A model generated the notes under the pieces. The model did not search any database. It was not told where the DNA came from and was given only the letters and a program-made list of their open reading frames with translations. Below are positions 63,069 through 64,000 of a stretch of 64,000 nucleotides of DNA, piece by piece. The stretch covers positions 1,621,496 through 1,685,495 of the forward strand of contig VFFE01007583.1 in assembly GCA_008921705.1 (NCBI GenBank), written 5' to 3'. A program made the translations under genes and the position numbers. Numbering within the stretch: the first letter of the stretch is position 1; the number at the start of each line of letters is the position of its first letter. The stretch is from Burhinus oedicnemus. Taxonomy: Eukaryota > Chordata > Aves > Charadriiformes > Burhinidae.

Positions 63069-63817
63069 CAAGGAGTGCTTGCATACACAAGGCATTTGGA
63101 CTGTGTTTTAACAAAAAGATTTATTTCAATTAGAAATTTTTCAGTACTGTGTCAGTTTTCAGTCACATGGGATAAGCTTGAATTTACATCTCACATTCTG
63201 AAACCTGTTTTTCGATTTTAAAATGCTTTGGCTTATCTATTCATAATTTCTTCATATGGTTCTTTAAATACAAATTTCTTATCTCTGTGTTAGTGTCTAA
63301 TGATAATATGAAATTTTTCCCTTAAATGAAACTTGACCTTATCTTTTGAATAAACCATAACGAGAGAATGTTCCTTAAAATACCTATGGAAGTATTATGA
63401 GCTACTGAACAACATCTGGTCGAGTTTCAAAGGAAGACTGTTGCAGAAACAAAATCTGTTCTAACCTTACAATTCCTGTGAATTTTGAAGAAAACACTAT
63501 TAGATGATATATCATATTCTTTCCATTGCCGTGAGATGACAGGCAGCTGTGGCATGTTTTGTCAATTTTTGACTTCTTTTTAATACAAAGTATTCTAAAT
63601 ATTCTGTATCTAGAAGAATCAGTGTATTAGACCCTGTCAAAATAATCAGAGGTGCTCATATGAAAAGGGCTATATGCTGGCCACTAGGTGGTGTCTTTAT
63701 TTAATTTCATTGAAAATAAGAAATTTGAGGTGTATAATGTTCAGTAACAAAGTATGTAGAAAGAATCAGAGAAATATATTGGCCAGTAACCTTTTATGTT
63801 GTTGTTTTCAAGCAACT
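63069..63817. other. Non-coding AT-rich DNA
   Basis: Nothing recognised before the CR1 3' end begins. Confidence 0.55.
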
Positions 63818-64000
63818 CACAGAATCACAAAATCACCAGGGTTGGAAGGGAACACTGGAGATTGTCTATTCCAACCTCCCTGCCAAAGCAGGGTCACCTA
63901 AAGCAGGTTGCACAGGATGGCGTCCAGGCAGATTTGGAAAGTCTTCAGTGTCAGAAACTCCACCACCTCTCTGGGCAGCCTCTTCCAGTGCTCTGCCACC
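63818..64000 (-). mobile_element. CR1 LINE 3' end, continuing beyond the window
   Basis: On the - strand the sequence reads the C-terminus of CR1 ORF2 ([20 protein letters not shown], then a short stretch ending NLL) to a TAG whose complement lies at 63898-63900. A CR1 3' UTR follows (GGTTGGAATAGACAATCTCC) with a short terminal TTTTGTGATTCTGTGAGTTG. The element extends to the right of the window, so its 5' extent is unknown. The terminal repeat uses GATTCTGTG in place of ATTCTATG, indicating another subfamily. Confidence 0.92.
63898..64000 (-). pseudogene. CR1 ORF2 C-terminus, partial at window edge
   Basis: The last 33 or so codons of CR1 ORF2 are open up to the TAG and keep the conserved [10 protein letters not shown] block seen in the other copies here. 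The N-terminal part lies outside the window, so whether the rest of the frame is intact cannot be judged. By the state of the other copies it is most likely a dead remnant. Confidence 0.8.

Noticed and set aside
1..64000. CRISPR arrays, operons, phage modules, tRNA or rRNA genes
   Set aside because: No regularly spaced direct repeats, no tightly packed genes and no tRNA-like folds or T-loop consensus were found. The DNA is vertebrate in character.

Overview
The window looks like nuclear DNA of a bird. It is AT-rich (clearly below 50% GC by eye) with no operon structure, Shine-Dalgarno-spaced genes or CRISPR array. It carries several CR1 LINE copies of the kind typical of bird genomes, most ending in the characteristic ATTCTATG-type tail. 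The left edge looks like the end of an avian endogenous retroviral LTR. I cannot name the species, and I recognise no host protein-coding gene. The stretch is best read as intergenic or deep-intronic DNA, and nearly all long open frames outside the CR1 copies look like chance.

Layout: a probable LTR remnant (1-236); non-coding DNA with an unassigned GC-rich block (3686-4640); a long 5'-truncated CR1 on the + strand (6409-9142) carrying a broken ORF2; more non-coding DNA; a short CR1 3' end (13936-14312); a CR1 3' end whose ORF2 C-terminus is still open (16795-17474); a stretch with clustered CTAATTAG homeodomain-type palindromes (about 19930-20430); a broken CR1 (23775-24802); then a long gene desert to 52.7 kb with a few small structures; a CR1 RT fragment on the - strand beside a GC-rich patch (52716-53445); more desert; and a CR1 3' end on the - strand that runs off the right edge (63818-64000).

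The CR1 ORF2 copies encode, where readable, an endonuclease followed by a reverse transcriptase. None could be active as read: each is truncated, frameshifted, carries stops, or has lost catalytic residues. Candidate host signals are few and weak: a 53-nt exon-like segment with good splice sites (22791-22843, +), a GC-enriched open segment on the - strand (48803-49107), a smaller one (46303-46540, -), the TAAT-palindrome cluster, and two G-quadruplex motifs. I found no convincing previously undescribed system. The points most worth checking are the palindrome cluster, the 48.8-49.1 kb open segment and the 22.8 kb exon-like segment.
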